5,260 nt of DNA from NCBI GenBank assembly GCA_014361085.1, contig JACIWG010000109.1, forward strand, positions 1 to 5,260, in the 5' to 3' direction. The notes beneath the pieces are model-generated. The model was not told where the DNA came from. It searched no databases and saw only the letters and a list, made by a program, of their open reading frames with translations. This stretch comes from Nitrososphaeria archaeon (lineage in GTDB: Archaea > Thermoproteota > Nitrososphaeria > JACIWG01). Shown here piece by piece: positions 1-5,260 of this stretch (its first letter is position 1; the number at the start of each line of letters is the position of its first letter). A program made the translations under genes and the position numbers.

Positions 1-186
1 TTTTGGAAAACATCTGAAAGAATATTTTAAAATAAAGGCTGCTTGAAATATATCGTGGGGGCGAATTCGATTAGTTAAATCTACAATGACTGCTTCAGGA
101 TTCACTTTCAATATAGAGCCTTTCATTTCTCCAACGAACACGCTTCCCTCGCCAAAGTCAGTAAGAAGAACTATTGGACACTTCAT
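1..186 (-). CDS. SAM hydroxide adenosyltransferase (DUF62 SAM hydrolase), N-terminal part only
   Basis: Reading from the ATG at 186-184 down to the window edge gives 62 residues with no stop; the gene continues beyond base 1. The start of the DUF62 (SAM hydrolase / chlorinase-fluorinase) fold is recognisable: LLTDFG at residues 7-12, VGEMKG at 18-23, then NPEAVIVDLTNRI and PHDI...AAFIL, matching the family pattern NPxAxIVDxTHxI...I..G.F.L. Family members with the hydroxide function split S-adenosylmethionine into adenosine and methionine in the cytoplasm. The catalytic Asp, Arg and His of the family lie further downstream and are not in the window, so activity cannot be judged. The usual His of the DxTH motif is Asn here (residue 38). 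The gene starts 19 bases after the alaX stop, without a strong Shine-Dalgarno sequence or a TATA box in the gap, so co-transcription with alaX is likely. Confidence 0.85.
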   Translation of the reverse strand, partial: MKCPIVLLTDFGEGSVFVGEMKGSILKVNPEAVIVDLTNRIRPHDIFQAAFILKYSFRCFPK

Positions 187-205
187 ATTCCAAGAAAACC
201 AAATT

Positions 206-925
206 TTATTCTCTTAACCTATAGTAAACCCTTTTCCGGCCTTTACCCTTATTTTCAACCTTCTCTAAAACAATCCCACCAATTTCTCTCGTATTCCTTA
301 CATGTGGTCCGCCATCAGCTTGCACATCCACTCCCACAATTTCGACTATTCTTAGAAGCTTTAAGTTTGGGGGAACACGTTGGGCTAGCTTTATTATACC
401 AGGAATCTTTAAAGCCTCACCCCTATCTAGAAAGTATATTTTAACATCCGCACCCTTTTTGATAATATCATTTGTTTCTTCTACAGCATCCTCGAATATG
501 GCCTTATCAGAAGATTGTAGACTGAAGTCGTCCTTAGCGTGTTCAGCATCTATGTGCCCACCTGTAACAAGGGCACCATACCTGTTAAACATTATAGATG
601 AAAGTATGTGTGATGCTGTATGAAGTTTCATAATCTTATATCTTTTATCCCAATCAATTAAGCCAACCACTTTATCACCTAAACTAAAATTTGGTGCCAT
701 GTCAAGGTCGTGCCAAACTTTTTCATCAGATTCTAGTGAAGCATGTAAAACATTATATTCTTGTGAACCATATCTTATTACGCCTCTGTCAGAATCTAGT
801 CCACCAGAAAGCGGGTGGAAGGCTGTCCTATCAAGCATTATACTTTTTCCTTTAACATCAATAACCCTTGCATCAAATTCTTTCAAGTAACCGTCCTTCT
901 GATAAAGTAGTTCAGTCAACATCAT
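206..925 (-). CDS. alaX: Alanyl-tRNA editing protein AlaX (AlaX-M type)
   Basis: A 239-residue protein homologous to the editing half of alanyl-tRNA synthetase. Such proteins act in trans in the cytoplasm to hydrolyse Ser- (or Gly-) tRNA-Ala. Residues 1-90 form the N-terminal beta-barrel-like domain with the signature TAFHPLSGG at 34-42. The zinc-binding editing domain follows, with HTASH (H102, H106) and the second zinc motif DGGPHVRNTREIGG at 204-217 (H208). The length and the N-terminal domain fit the medium AlaX-M class rather than short AlaX-S. Two departures from the common pattern are visible: Asp204 where many members have Cys (CGGTHV), and Leu43 where GGQ is usual. The start codon is ATG at 925 or the adjacent ATG at 922. 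No Shine-Dalgarno sequence is seen, and the TATA-like box centred near 947 lies about 26 bases before the second ATG, which favours a leaderless start at 922. The gene is 27 bases downstream of trxB. Confidence 0.92.
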   Translation of the reverse strand: MMLTELLYQKDGYLKEFDARVIDVKGKSIMLDRTAFHPLSGGLDSDRGVIRYGSQEYNVLHASLESDEKVWHDLDMAPNFSLGDKVVGLIDWDKRYKIMKLHTASHILSSIMFNRYGALVTGGHIDAEHAKDDFSLQSSDKAIFEDAVEETNDIIKKGADVKIYFLDRGEALKIPGIIKLAQRVPPNLKLLRIVEIVGVDVQADGGPHVRNTREIGGIVLEKVENKGKGRKRVYYRLRE

Positions 926-943
926 CCACTTAAATGTATCAAA

Positions 944-951
944 AATTTAAA
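944..951 (-). promoter_or_regulatory. Putative TATA box for alaX
   Basis: On the minus strand the trxB stop is followed at once by TTTAAATT and a short T run, inside the 27-base gap to alaX. Its centre is about 22 bases from the first and 26 bases from the second ATG of alaX, the spacing expected for an archaeal TATA box driving a leaderless transcript. The T run (945-941) could also help end transcription after trxB. In an AT-rich genome such a match can arise by chance, so this is tentative. Confidence 0.4.
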
Positions 952-952
952 T

Positions 953-1888
953 TTATTCTGTGAACATTTTCGAAATGTATTCGTCTGCTGATATAGCTGC
1001 TTTAGCACCATCGCCGACACAGACTGAAATTTGTCCCCAAGCCCTTTCCTTAAACTGTACAACACAATCTCCTGCAGCAAAAATTCCTGGAATAGAGGTC
1101 ATCATGTTCCCATCAACAACTATAAAGCCTTCCTCATTTTTTACACCCTCAAATATTTCTGTTGACGGAGAGAAGCCAACGTATATGAATAGTCCGTCAA
1201 CGGGTAAAGTGTACTCCCTATTATTTTTAAGGTCCTTTAAGCTCAAGCTTTCCACAAAATTTGAGCCATTAACTGATGTCACAACCGTTGACCATAGAAT
1301 TTCAATATTTTCGGTTGCGAAAGCCTTCTTCTGTATCTCCTTTTCAGCCCTAAAACTATTCCTTCTATGGATAATGTAAACTTTTTTAGCCAAGTTTGAG
1401 AGATAAACGGCTTCTTTGACAGCTGAGTCACCGCCTCCAACTACTGCAACAACCTTGTTTTTGAAAAAGTATCCATCACATAAGGCGCAATATGATACAC
1501 CCCGCCCATAAAATTCTCTTTCACCCGGAACATTTAGTTGCTTCGGCTTTGTACCAGTCGCTATAATGACAGCTTTCCCAATATATTCGCCTTCAACAGT
1601 ATTTACAATCTTTCTCTCACCTTTATCAACAATTTTTGTGACTTCTTCAATCCTTATTGGAACATTATATTCTCTCACCTGCTCCTCTAGCCTTTTAGCA
1701 AGCTCAGGACCACTTATTCTCTTAAAGCCAGGATAGTTTTCTATAACATCTATTAGAGTAAGTTGGCCTCCGATAGAAAGCTTCTCTAAAACTATGCAGC
1801 TTCTCCCACTCCTTCCAGCATAAAGGGCTGAAGTTAATCCAGCTGGACCAGAACCGACAACAACAACATCATATTCTTCATTCTGCAA
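953..1888 (-). CDS. trxB: Thioredoxin reductase (NADPH-type, FAD flavoprotein)
   Basis: A 311-residue protein of normal length for low-molecular-weight thioredoxin reductase. It passes electrons from NADPH through FAD and a redox disulfide to thioredoxin-like proteins in the cytoplasm. Motifs in order: FAD-binding GSGPAG at 12-17; GGQL at 40-43; ATGTKP at 110-115; the active-site disulfide CALC (C134, C137) followed by DG; a second nucleotide-binding motif GGGDSA at 151-156; HRRNSFRAEKE at 174-184, whose HRR...R pattern is the classical NADPH 2'-phosphate-binding signature; and the C-terminal FAD motif GIFAAGDC at 268-275 followed by GDGAKAA. The start is TTG at 1888-1886: an in-frame TGA at 1897-1895 rules out anything longer with a normal start codon, and GGTGA at 1899-1895 sits 6 bases before the TTG. 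The gene lies 34 bases after the winged-helix gene. No thioredoxin gene is visible, so the partner is unknown. Confidence 0.96.
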   Translation of the reverse strand: MQNEEYDVVVVGSGPAGLTSALYAGRSGRSCIVLEKLSIGGQLTLIDVIENYPGFKRISGPELAKRLEEQVREYNVPIRIEEVTKIVDKGERKIVNTVEGEYIGKAVIIATGTKPKQLNVPGEREFYGRGVSYCALCDGYFFKNKVVAVVGGGDSAVKEAVYLSNLAKKVYIIHRRNSFRAEKEIQKKAFATENIEILWSTVVTSVNGSNFVESLSLKDLKNNREYTLPVDGLFIYVGFSPSTEIFEGVKNEEGFIVVDGNMMTSIPGIFAAGDCVVQFKERAWGQISVCVGDGAKAAISADEYISKMFTE

Positions 1889-1894
1889 AAAAAT

Positions 1895-1899
1895 TCACC
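1895..1899 (-). promoter_or_regulatory. Ribosome binding site that fixes the TTG start of trxB
   Basis: The minus strand reads GGTGA, then six bases, then TTG. The TGA inside this site is in frame with trxB and closes the frame upstream, so the site both supports the TTG start and limits the N-terminus. It is the clearest Shine-Dalgarno sequence in the window; the other starts have weak or no such sites. A UUACC at 1920-1916 could pair with it (see findings). Confidence 0.65.
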
Positions 1900-1922
1900 A
1901 TATTTGATATTTGGAGGTAACT

Positions 1923-2372
1923 TCATTTAACCTTTTCTATAATAATATAGAGTATTGTTGAAAGAATTATTCCACCGACAAACCATGAGGGTTCAGAACT
2001 GGCTATAGCTCTGACGGCAGAAAATATTATAATAAAAATGGGTATGGATAATAGAATCTTATGCCTTCTACTATGTTGAATCTTACTAGGGTTTTTTTCC
2101 ATGGACCCGGTTATAGCTTCAATGTTAGCGTTTATCCACTTTATCCCAAAGTCTGTAAGCTTCCAGTAGACGAGCCCATCCTTTTCAAAGGATTCAACGA
2201 GACCAGCATGCTTAAGCTCATTAAATATTCTATAGAGGTTGGATATGGGAGCATCAAGTTTCTGGCTCAACTGTGCAGGCCTTAATGGACCATCTCTAAG
2301 CGCTAATACGAAGTTTATCCTTAGTCGTCCTCCTACAACTTCAAATATTTCAGATAGGTTTCTATCTTCCAA
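1923..2372 (-). CDS. Winged-helix transcriptional regulator with a C-terminal membrane hairpin
   Basis: A 149-residue protein. Residues about 8-78 look like an archaeal ArsR/MarR-like winged helix-turn-helix: a first helix (EIFEVVGGRLRINFVLAL), the turn region GPLRPAQLSQKLDAP at 28-42, a recognition helix around ISNLYRIFNELKHAGL at 43-58, and a wing FEKDGLVYWKLTDFG at 62-76. A basic linker (SRRHK, 101-105) leads into two hydrophobic segments at about 106-124 and 129-146, joined by a short SSEPSW turn, with a basic KVK end. The predicted topology is cytoplasmic DNA-binding domain, hairpin across the membrane, cytoplasmic C-terminus. No ligand-binding or sensor domain and no metal-binding cysteines are seen; the trigger and target genes are unknown. 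The start is TTG at 2372-2370: the nearest upstream ATG is out of frame and TAA at 2387-2385 closes the frame. It sits 36 bases after cofE and 34 before trxB. The specific family was not recognised. Confidence 0.82.
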   Translation of the reverse strand: MEDRNLSEIFEVVGGRLRINFVLALRDGPLRPAQLSQKLDAPISNLYRIFNELKHAGLVESFEKDGLVYWKLTDFGIKWINANIEAITGSMEKNPSKIQHSRRHKILLSIPIFIIIFSAVRAIASSEPSWFVGGIILSTILYIIIEKVK

Positions 2373-2398
2373 ACAGACATTTGCTTACAGATTGGAAA

Positions 2399-2406
2399 AT
2401 TTATAT
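2399..2406 (-). promoter_or_regulatory. Putative TATA box for the winged-helix regulator
   Basis: The minus strand reads ATATAAAT just after the cofE stop, with a run of A before it. A transcript starting about 26 bases downstream would begin near 2376, only a few bases before the TTG start at 2372, and this start has no Shine-Dalgarno sequence. This suggests that the regulator can be transcribed separately from cofE. The call rests only on position and sequence. Confidence 0.4.
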
Positions 2407-2408
2407 TT

Positions 2409-3209
2409 TTATGCTCCCGTTCTTGGACAATAATAATATTCTTTAAGACTATTTAGTACTAGACAATCATTCTCAGAAATTTTTACTTCATCAGAATAGT
2501 TTTCTTCTGTTAAGGTTATGGGAGCATTTCTTATTAGAACAAAGGGTGTTGACTCTATAGTTTCACCCATAAGCAAGTGAGCCATAGCCGCCAGATCATC
2601 GACCACGTTCATGAATGTTATTTTAAGAGAGTTTCCGAAAAGGTCCTTCTTACCCCTACAGTCTATCACTGGCACCAGTCCAGAGAAACCGATGGCAATA
2701 CCGACTGTTCCACGTCTTAGAGGGTTAACTTTACTGTCTACTATGATTACAGCCAACCTTTTACCAAACCTTTTTTCCAGCTCAACCCTTATCTTATATG
2801 CTAGAAGGGTAGGATTTTTTGGCCACAATGCAGCCTTACCTGGAGGAGCATTCTTATGATCTACACCAGCATTCGCCATCAAAATGCCTCTTGTTAAGGT
2901 TAGTAGTGCCCGTTCTACACCACCAAACACCTTTTCTGACTCATTTAGGACCAATTGCACGAAACCAGGTTCCAGATTGTACCTTTTAGCTAACCGTATG
3001 GCATCTTCTGAAACAGGCATATTCTGGTAATCTACAATTCTGCCCTCATAGAATGCGAGGACCTTGTCCGCTATAGCGAATACATCACCATCTTTAAGTT
3101 TCAGCCTATTCCTTCTTATAAGACTACATAAAATTTCTATGACATCCTCGCCCACTTCAATTCTTCGAAACTTTAAGGGTATCAGTTCAACCCTATTCTT
3201 GTAAGCCAT
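2409..3209 (-). CDS. cofE: CofE-family ligase (coenzyme F420-0:L-glutamate ligase-like)
   Basis: A 266-residue protein of about the usual length for archaeal CofE, the GTP- and metal-dependent enzyme that adds gamma-linked glutamates to F420-0 in the cytoplasm. Family features in order: DGDVFAIADKVLAFYEGRIV at 40-59 (the position of the VxSKxEGR motif), NAGVDHKNAPPG at 113-124, alternating hydrophobic VIIVDS at 154-159, RRGTVGIAIGFSG at 165-177, CRGKKDLFG at 184-192, and DDLAAMAHLLMGE at 204-216 followed by PFVLIR. Canonical CofE has DTxGRPWRxG after the VIISD strand; here it is DSKVNPLRRG, so this may belong to a divergent clade and the F420 role is probable rather than certain. No other F420 gene is visible. 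The start is ATG at 3209 with a TATA-like box about 27 bases upstream, consistent with a leaderless transcript; a weak AGGA lies close to the ATG. This is the first gene of the minus-strand cluster. Confidence 0.85.
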   Translation of the reverse strand: MAYKNRVELIPLKFRRIEVGEDVIEILCSLIRRNRLKLKDGDVFAIADKVLAFYEGRIVDYQNMPVSEDAIRLAKRYNLEPGFVQLVLNESEKVFGGVERALLTLTRGILMANAGVDHKNAPPGKAALWPKNPTLLAYKIRVELEKRFGKRLAVIIVDSKVNPLRRGTVGIAIGFSGLVPVIDCRGKKDLFGNSLKITFMNVVDDLAAMAHLLMGETIESTPFVLIRNAPITLTEENYSDEVKISENDCLVLNSLKEYYYCPRTGA

Positions 3210-3232
3210 TATCCTGCGACTTAAGTTTAGTG

Positions 3233-3239
3233 TTATAAA
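3233..3239 (-). promoter_or_regulatory. Putative TATA box for cofE and the minus-strand cluster
   Basis: The minus strand reads TTTATAA, a good archaeal TATA box, preceded by more T residues. Its centre lies 27 bases from the A of the cofE ATG at 3209, which predicts transcription starting at or within a base or two of the start codon. This is the best positioned promoter element in the window and would serve the whole cluster if it is co-transcribed. Confidence 0.55.
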
Positions 3240-3257
3240 AAAGTTGTTTAAAGCAAA

Positions 3258-3269
3258 ATTTTTAAGTAT
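3258..3269 (+). promoter_or_regulatory. Putative TATA box for the S8 protease
   Basis: The plus strand is AT-rich here, ATTTTTAAGTATA with its core at 3258-3269. It would place transcription start near 3288-3292. That is a few bases before the alternative TTG start (3298) or about 30 bases before the preferred GTG (3322). A second TTTAAAG at 3247-3253 is a weaker alternative. Confidence 0.3.
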
Positions 3270-3321
3270 AGCAAACGAGTTTAGGAAACGAAGTGTATTG
3301 TGGCATATTCGGGAAGTTAAA

Positions 3322-5260
3322 GTGATAAAATATTTTATCGTTTTAACAATACTTTTACAAATAATATTTTCATCAGTTTATATTGGAAAAGTTGATAGTG
3401 AAGTTGAGGTTATAATTGTTTTAGACGATGAACCAGCTTCAATAATAGCGAAAAAATATGGGCTTCCAATTAAATTTGAATTTATAAAGGAAATTGAGAA
3501 CGAGAAAGCCTATAAAGTTAGCCTGCTGCTAAAGGACATCAGCAGAAATATTCCAATTAAAATAGAAACGGTTTTCACAAAGGTTATTGTAGGAGCACTA
3601 TTAAAAACATACTCAAGATTCATTCAACAAATGAATTCGATTAAGGGATTAAAGTTACTTGACAAAGATGAAGTCTACAGCCTAGAATTAGGGAATAGTG
3701 TGAAAATGGTTGGAGCAGACAGGGTTTGGAATTTAAGGGACAGTATAGGCCAAAATATTACGGGCAAAGGTGTAAAGGTTGCAGTATTAGATACTGGAGT
3801 AAACTATTCAATACCTGCTCTCGGTGGAGGATTCGGTTTAGACTATAAGGTGGTTGGAGGCTACGATTTTGTAGACAATGACCCAGATCCAATGGACCTA
3901 GATGGCCACGGAACATCTGTTGCAACAATCATTGCAGGAAGAAATGAAAATTTTTCTGGCGTAGCACCTGATGCAATGATACTAGCATATAGGGTAATAA
4001 CATCTGAAGGCCAAACTACAACATCCAAGATAATTAAAGCGCTGGAAAAGGCTGTTGAAGATGGTGCAAGTGTCGTGAACCTAAGCTTTGGAGGAAGCAG
4101 TTTACAAGCTTCTCTTGGAATCGCTTTAAAGAATATGGTTGAATCAAATGTGGTTGTTGTAGCGGCAGCTGGAAACTCTGGCCCTAAGAGCAAGAGTATA
4201 GAGTTTCCAAGCTCATTAAATTATGTTATATGTGTTGGAGCATCATCAAATATTGGGGCAGGAAATCTTAAGGCAGAATTTAAGGCCAATGAACTTGGAA
4301 AATCATTTGAAGCAATACCATTAAATGGTACAGTTCAAACGCTTAAGCCCTTAAAAGGTGAACTCGTTTACGTAGGATTAGGGGGCAAGGAGGAAGTAGC
4401 AAATCTGGACTTGAATGGAAAGATTGCTATAGCGAAAAGAGGTAAATACTATTTTAGTGATAAGGCTAAAAATGTTTATGAAAGAGGGGCTATAGCATTA
4501 GTTGTCTTTAACAATGTAAGTGACATTTTTGTTGGAATGCTAAAGGATATGGTTCCAATACCTGTTATATCTTTGTCAGGTGATGATGGTGAAAAGATTG
4601 TTAAGGAACTAAATTACAGAAAACTTACGGCAGAACTTTCTATTTTTGAAGACGATTATCAGCCAGCCTGGTTTACATCAAGAGGCCCTATCTCACCATT
4701 TTACATAAAACCAAACCTTCTGGCACCAGGAGATGCGATTGTAACCATAAATTTGACTGGAAAATATACGAATATTTCTGGAACAAGTTTTGCTGCACCA
4801 CATGTTTCCGGAGCGGTTGCACTTATACGACAGGCTATGCCAAAACTAGGGCCACGTGAGATAATGAACCTTTTAATGGACAGTGCACTACCACTTTCAA
4901 CTGGAGAAGAATTATATTCTGTAAACGTCCAAGGTGGAGGGTTAATGCAAGTGGATAATGCTATAAAAAGTGACTTTATAATGGACCCAGGATACCTTAT
5001 CTTCCACCTTTCGCCATCAAACCAAACTGAATTTGAAAGAAGTTTAAGAATATATTCACTTTCTAGAGAAAAATTGAACATAACCATCTCAAATATTTGG
5101 GATAATTTTGAAGTTTTCTCTTTAGAAGTTGAGAATATTAGGATGTTAAACAAGAGCATGATTGAGGCAACTCTTAAAGCTAAACTGATAAAAGGAGATT
5201 TTGGTCTATACTTCGGATGGCTTAACATTTCAAGCAGCAAGTGCATTCAACATTTGCCTA
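3322..5260 (+). CDS. Secreted subtilisin-like serine protease (S8) with PA domain, 3' end cut by window
   Basis: The frame is open from after TAA at 3202 to the right edge, giving 646 codons from GTG 3322. The N-terminus (IKYFIVLTILLQIIF) is a signal peptide or anchor, so the enzyme should act outside the cell. Residues about 27-123 resemble an I9-type inhibitory propeptide. The catalytic domain has VAVLDTG (Asp157), DGHGTSVA (His196), AAAGNSG (oxyanion Asn285) and SGTSFAAPHVSG (Ser489); the triad is complete. Between Asn285 and Ser489 a PA domain is inserted at about 346-430, the architecture of Vpr/lactocepin/C5a-peptidase-like enzymes, which also share LGGGFG...YKVVGGYDF...DPDPMD before the His motif. 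After about residue 540 a beta-rich C-terminal domain begins and continues past the window. The start is uncertain: GTG 3322 follows GGGAAG by six bases and gives the most compact signal peptide; TTG 3298 is possible. It is divergent from cofE and probably a separate transcription unit. Confidence 0.93.
   Translation, partial: MIKYFIVLTILLQIIFSSVYIGKVDSEVEVIIVLDDEPASIIAKKYGLPIKFEFIKEIENEKAYKVSLLLKDISRNIPIKIETVFTKVIVGALLKTYSRFIQQMNSIKGLKLLDKDEVYSLELGNSVKMVGADRVWNLRDSIGQNITGKGVKVAVLDTGVNYSIPALGGGFGLDYKVVGGYDFVDNDPDPMDLDGHGTSVATIIAGRNENFSGVAPDAMILAYRVITSEGQTTTSKIIKALEKAVEDGASVVNLSFGGSSLQASLGIALKNMVESNVVVVAAAGNSGPKSKSIEFPSSLNYVICVGASSNIGAGNLKAEFKANELGKSFEAIPLNGTVQTLKPLKGELVYVGLGGKEEVANLDLNGKIAIAKRGKYYFSDKAKNVYERGAIALVVFNNVSDIFVGMLKDMVPIPVISLSGDDGEKIVKELNYRKLTAELSIFEDDYQPAWFTSRGPISPFYIKPNLLAPGDAIVTINLTGKYTNISGTSFAAPHVSGAVALIRQAMPKLGPREIMNLLMDSALPLSTGEELYSVNVQGGGLMQVDNAIKSDFIMDPGYLIFHLSPSNQTEFERSLRIYSLSREKLNITISNIWDNFEVFSLEVENIRMLNKSMIEATLKAKLIKGDFGLYFGWLNISSSKCIQHLP

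Larger units (their letters stand above)
3210..3321. promoter_or_regulatory. Divergent intergenic promoter region between cofE and the S8 protease
   Basis: This 112-base AT-rich stretch is the only divergent gap in the window and must carry promoters for both directions. It contains a TATA-like element for each strand (listed separately). It also has two copies each of AAACGA (3273-3278, 3286-3291) and AGTTTAG (3224-3230, 3278-3284), too short to call operators. No RNA gene or convincing hairpin was seen. Confidence 0.6.

Noticed and set aside
960..1379. Open frame on the plus strand, antisense to trxB
   Set aside because: It lies fully inside trxB, whose motifs are complete, and its translation shows no recognisable domain; it is a shadow frame.
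1887..1893. Run of seven T on the minus strand as a terminator after the regulator gene
   Set aside because: It lies between the trxB ribosome site and its start codon, so it is better read as spacer than as a terminator.
1913..1918. Perfect GGAGGT on the plus strand
   Set aside because: No start codon or open frame follows at a usable distance, and the local genes run on the other strand; chance match.
2611..2859. Plus-strand open frame within cofE, and similar short ones at 699-890 and 2061-2433
   Set aside because: All overlap well-supported minus-strand genes and show no domain or ribosome site.
3273..3291. AAACGA repeated at 13-base spacing, and AGTTTAG twice, in the divergent promoter region
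   Set aside because: The units are too short and unsymmetrical to call operators in AT-rich DNA.
4701..5246. Long minus-strand open frame, and another at 3861-4193, antisense to the protease
   Set aside because: The plus-strand frame carries the full S8 triad and is open to the edge; the antisense products have no recognisable motif.
1..5260. CRISPR array, tRNA or rRNA gene, insertion sequence or toxin-antitoxin pair
   Set aside because: I scanned both strands for repeats, tRNA-like folds, transposase motifs and small paired genes and saw none; nearly all bases lie in the six genes described.

Overview
The window looks like chromosomal DNA from an AT-rich archaeon. This rests on the gene content: a free-standing AlaX trans-editing protein, a CofE-family coenzyme F420 ligase, a SAM hydroxide adenosyltransferase (DUF62) and a winged-helix regulator tethered by a membrane hairpin. 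It also rests on archaeal TATA-like boxes about 22-30 bases upstream of several starts, with little or no leader and mostly no Shine-Dalgarno sequence. Arginine is written mostly with AGA/AGG, which fits a thermophile. The exact lineage cannot be read from the sequence; a TACK-group or Bathyarchaeia-like archaeon is only a guess.

Layout. From about 3209 down to the left edge, five genes lie head to tail on the minus strand with gaps of 19-36 bases. In transcription order they are: cofE-like gamma-glutamyl ligase (2409-3209), membrane-anchored winged-helix regulator (1923-2372), thioredoxin reductase trxB (953-1888), alanyl-tRNA editing protein alaX (206-925) and the first 62 codons of a DUF62 SAM hydrolase (1-186, cut by the window). 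A 112-base divergent promoter region (3210-3321) separates this cluster from a plus-strand gene running off the right edge (3322-5260). That gene encodes a secreted subtilisin-like (S8) protease with an I9-type propeptide, an inserted PA domain, an intact catalytic triad and the start of a C-terminal domain.

Functional reading. The minus-strand cluster combines redox cofactor or thiol metabolism (CofE-like, TrxB) with quality control (AlaX clears Ser/Gly mischarged onto tRNA-Ala; DUF62 enzymes hydrolyse SAM to adenosine and methionine). The regulator between cofE and trxB may control this neighbourhood, but that is inference. Internal TATA-like boxes suggest that several genes also have their own promoters, so this is a co-oriented cluster rather than a proven single operon. 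The protease is probably an independent extracellular gene.

No mobile element, CRISPR array, tRNA or rRNA was seen, and I found no convincing new multi-gene system. The points most worth a second look are the membrane-tethered regulator, the variant signature motifs in the CofE-like and AlaX proteins, the ten N-glycosylation sequons of the protease, and the variety of start codons and promoters.
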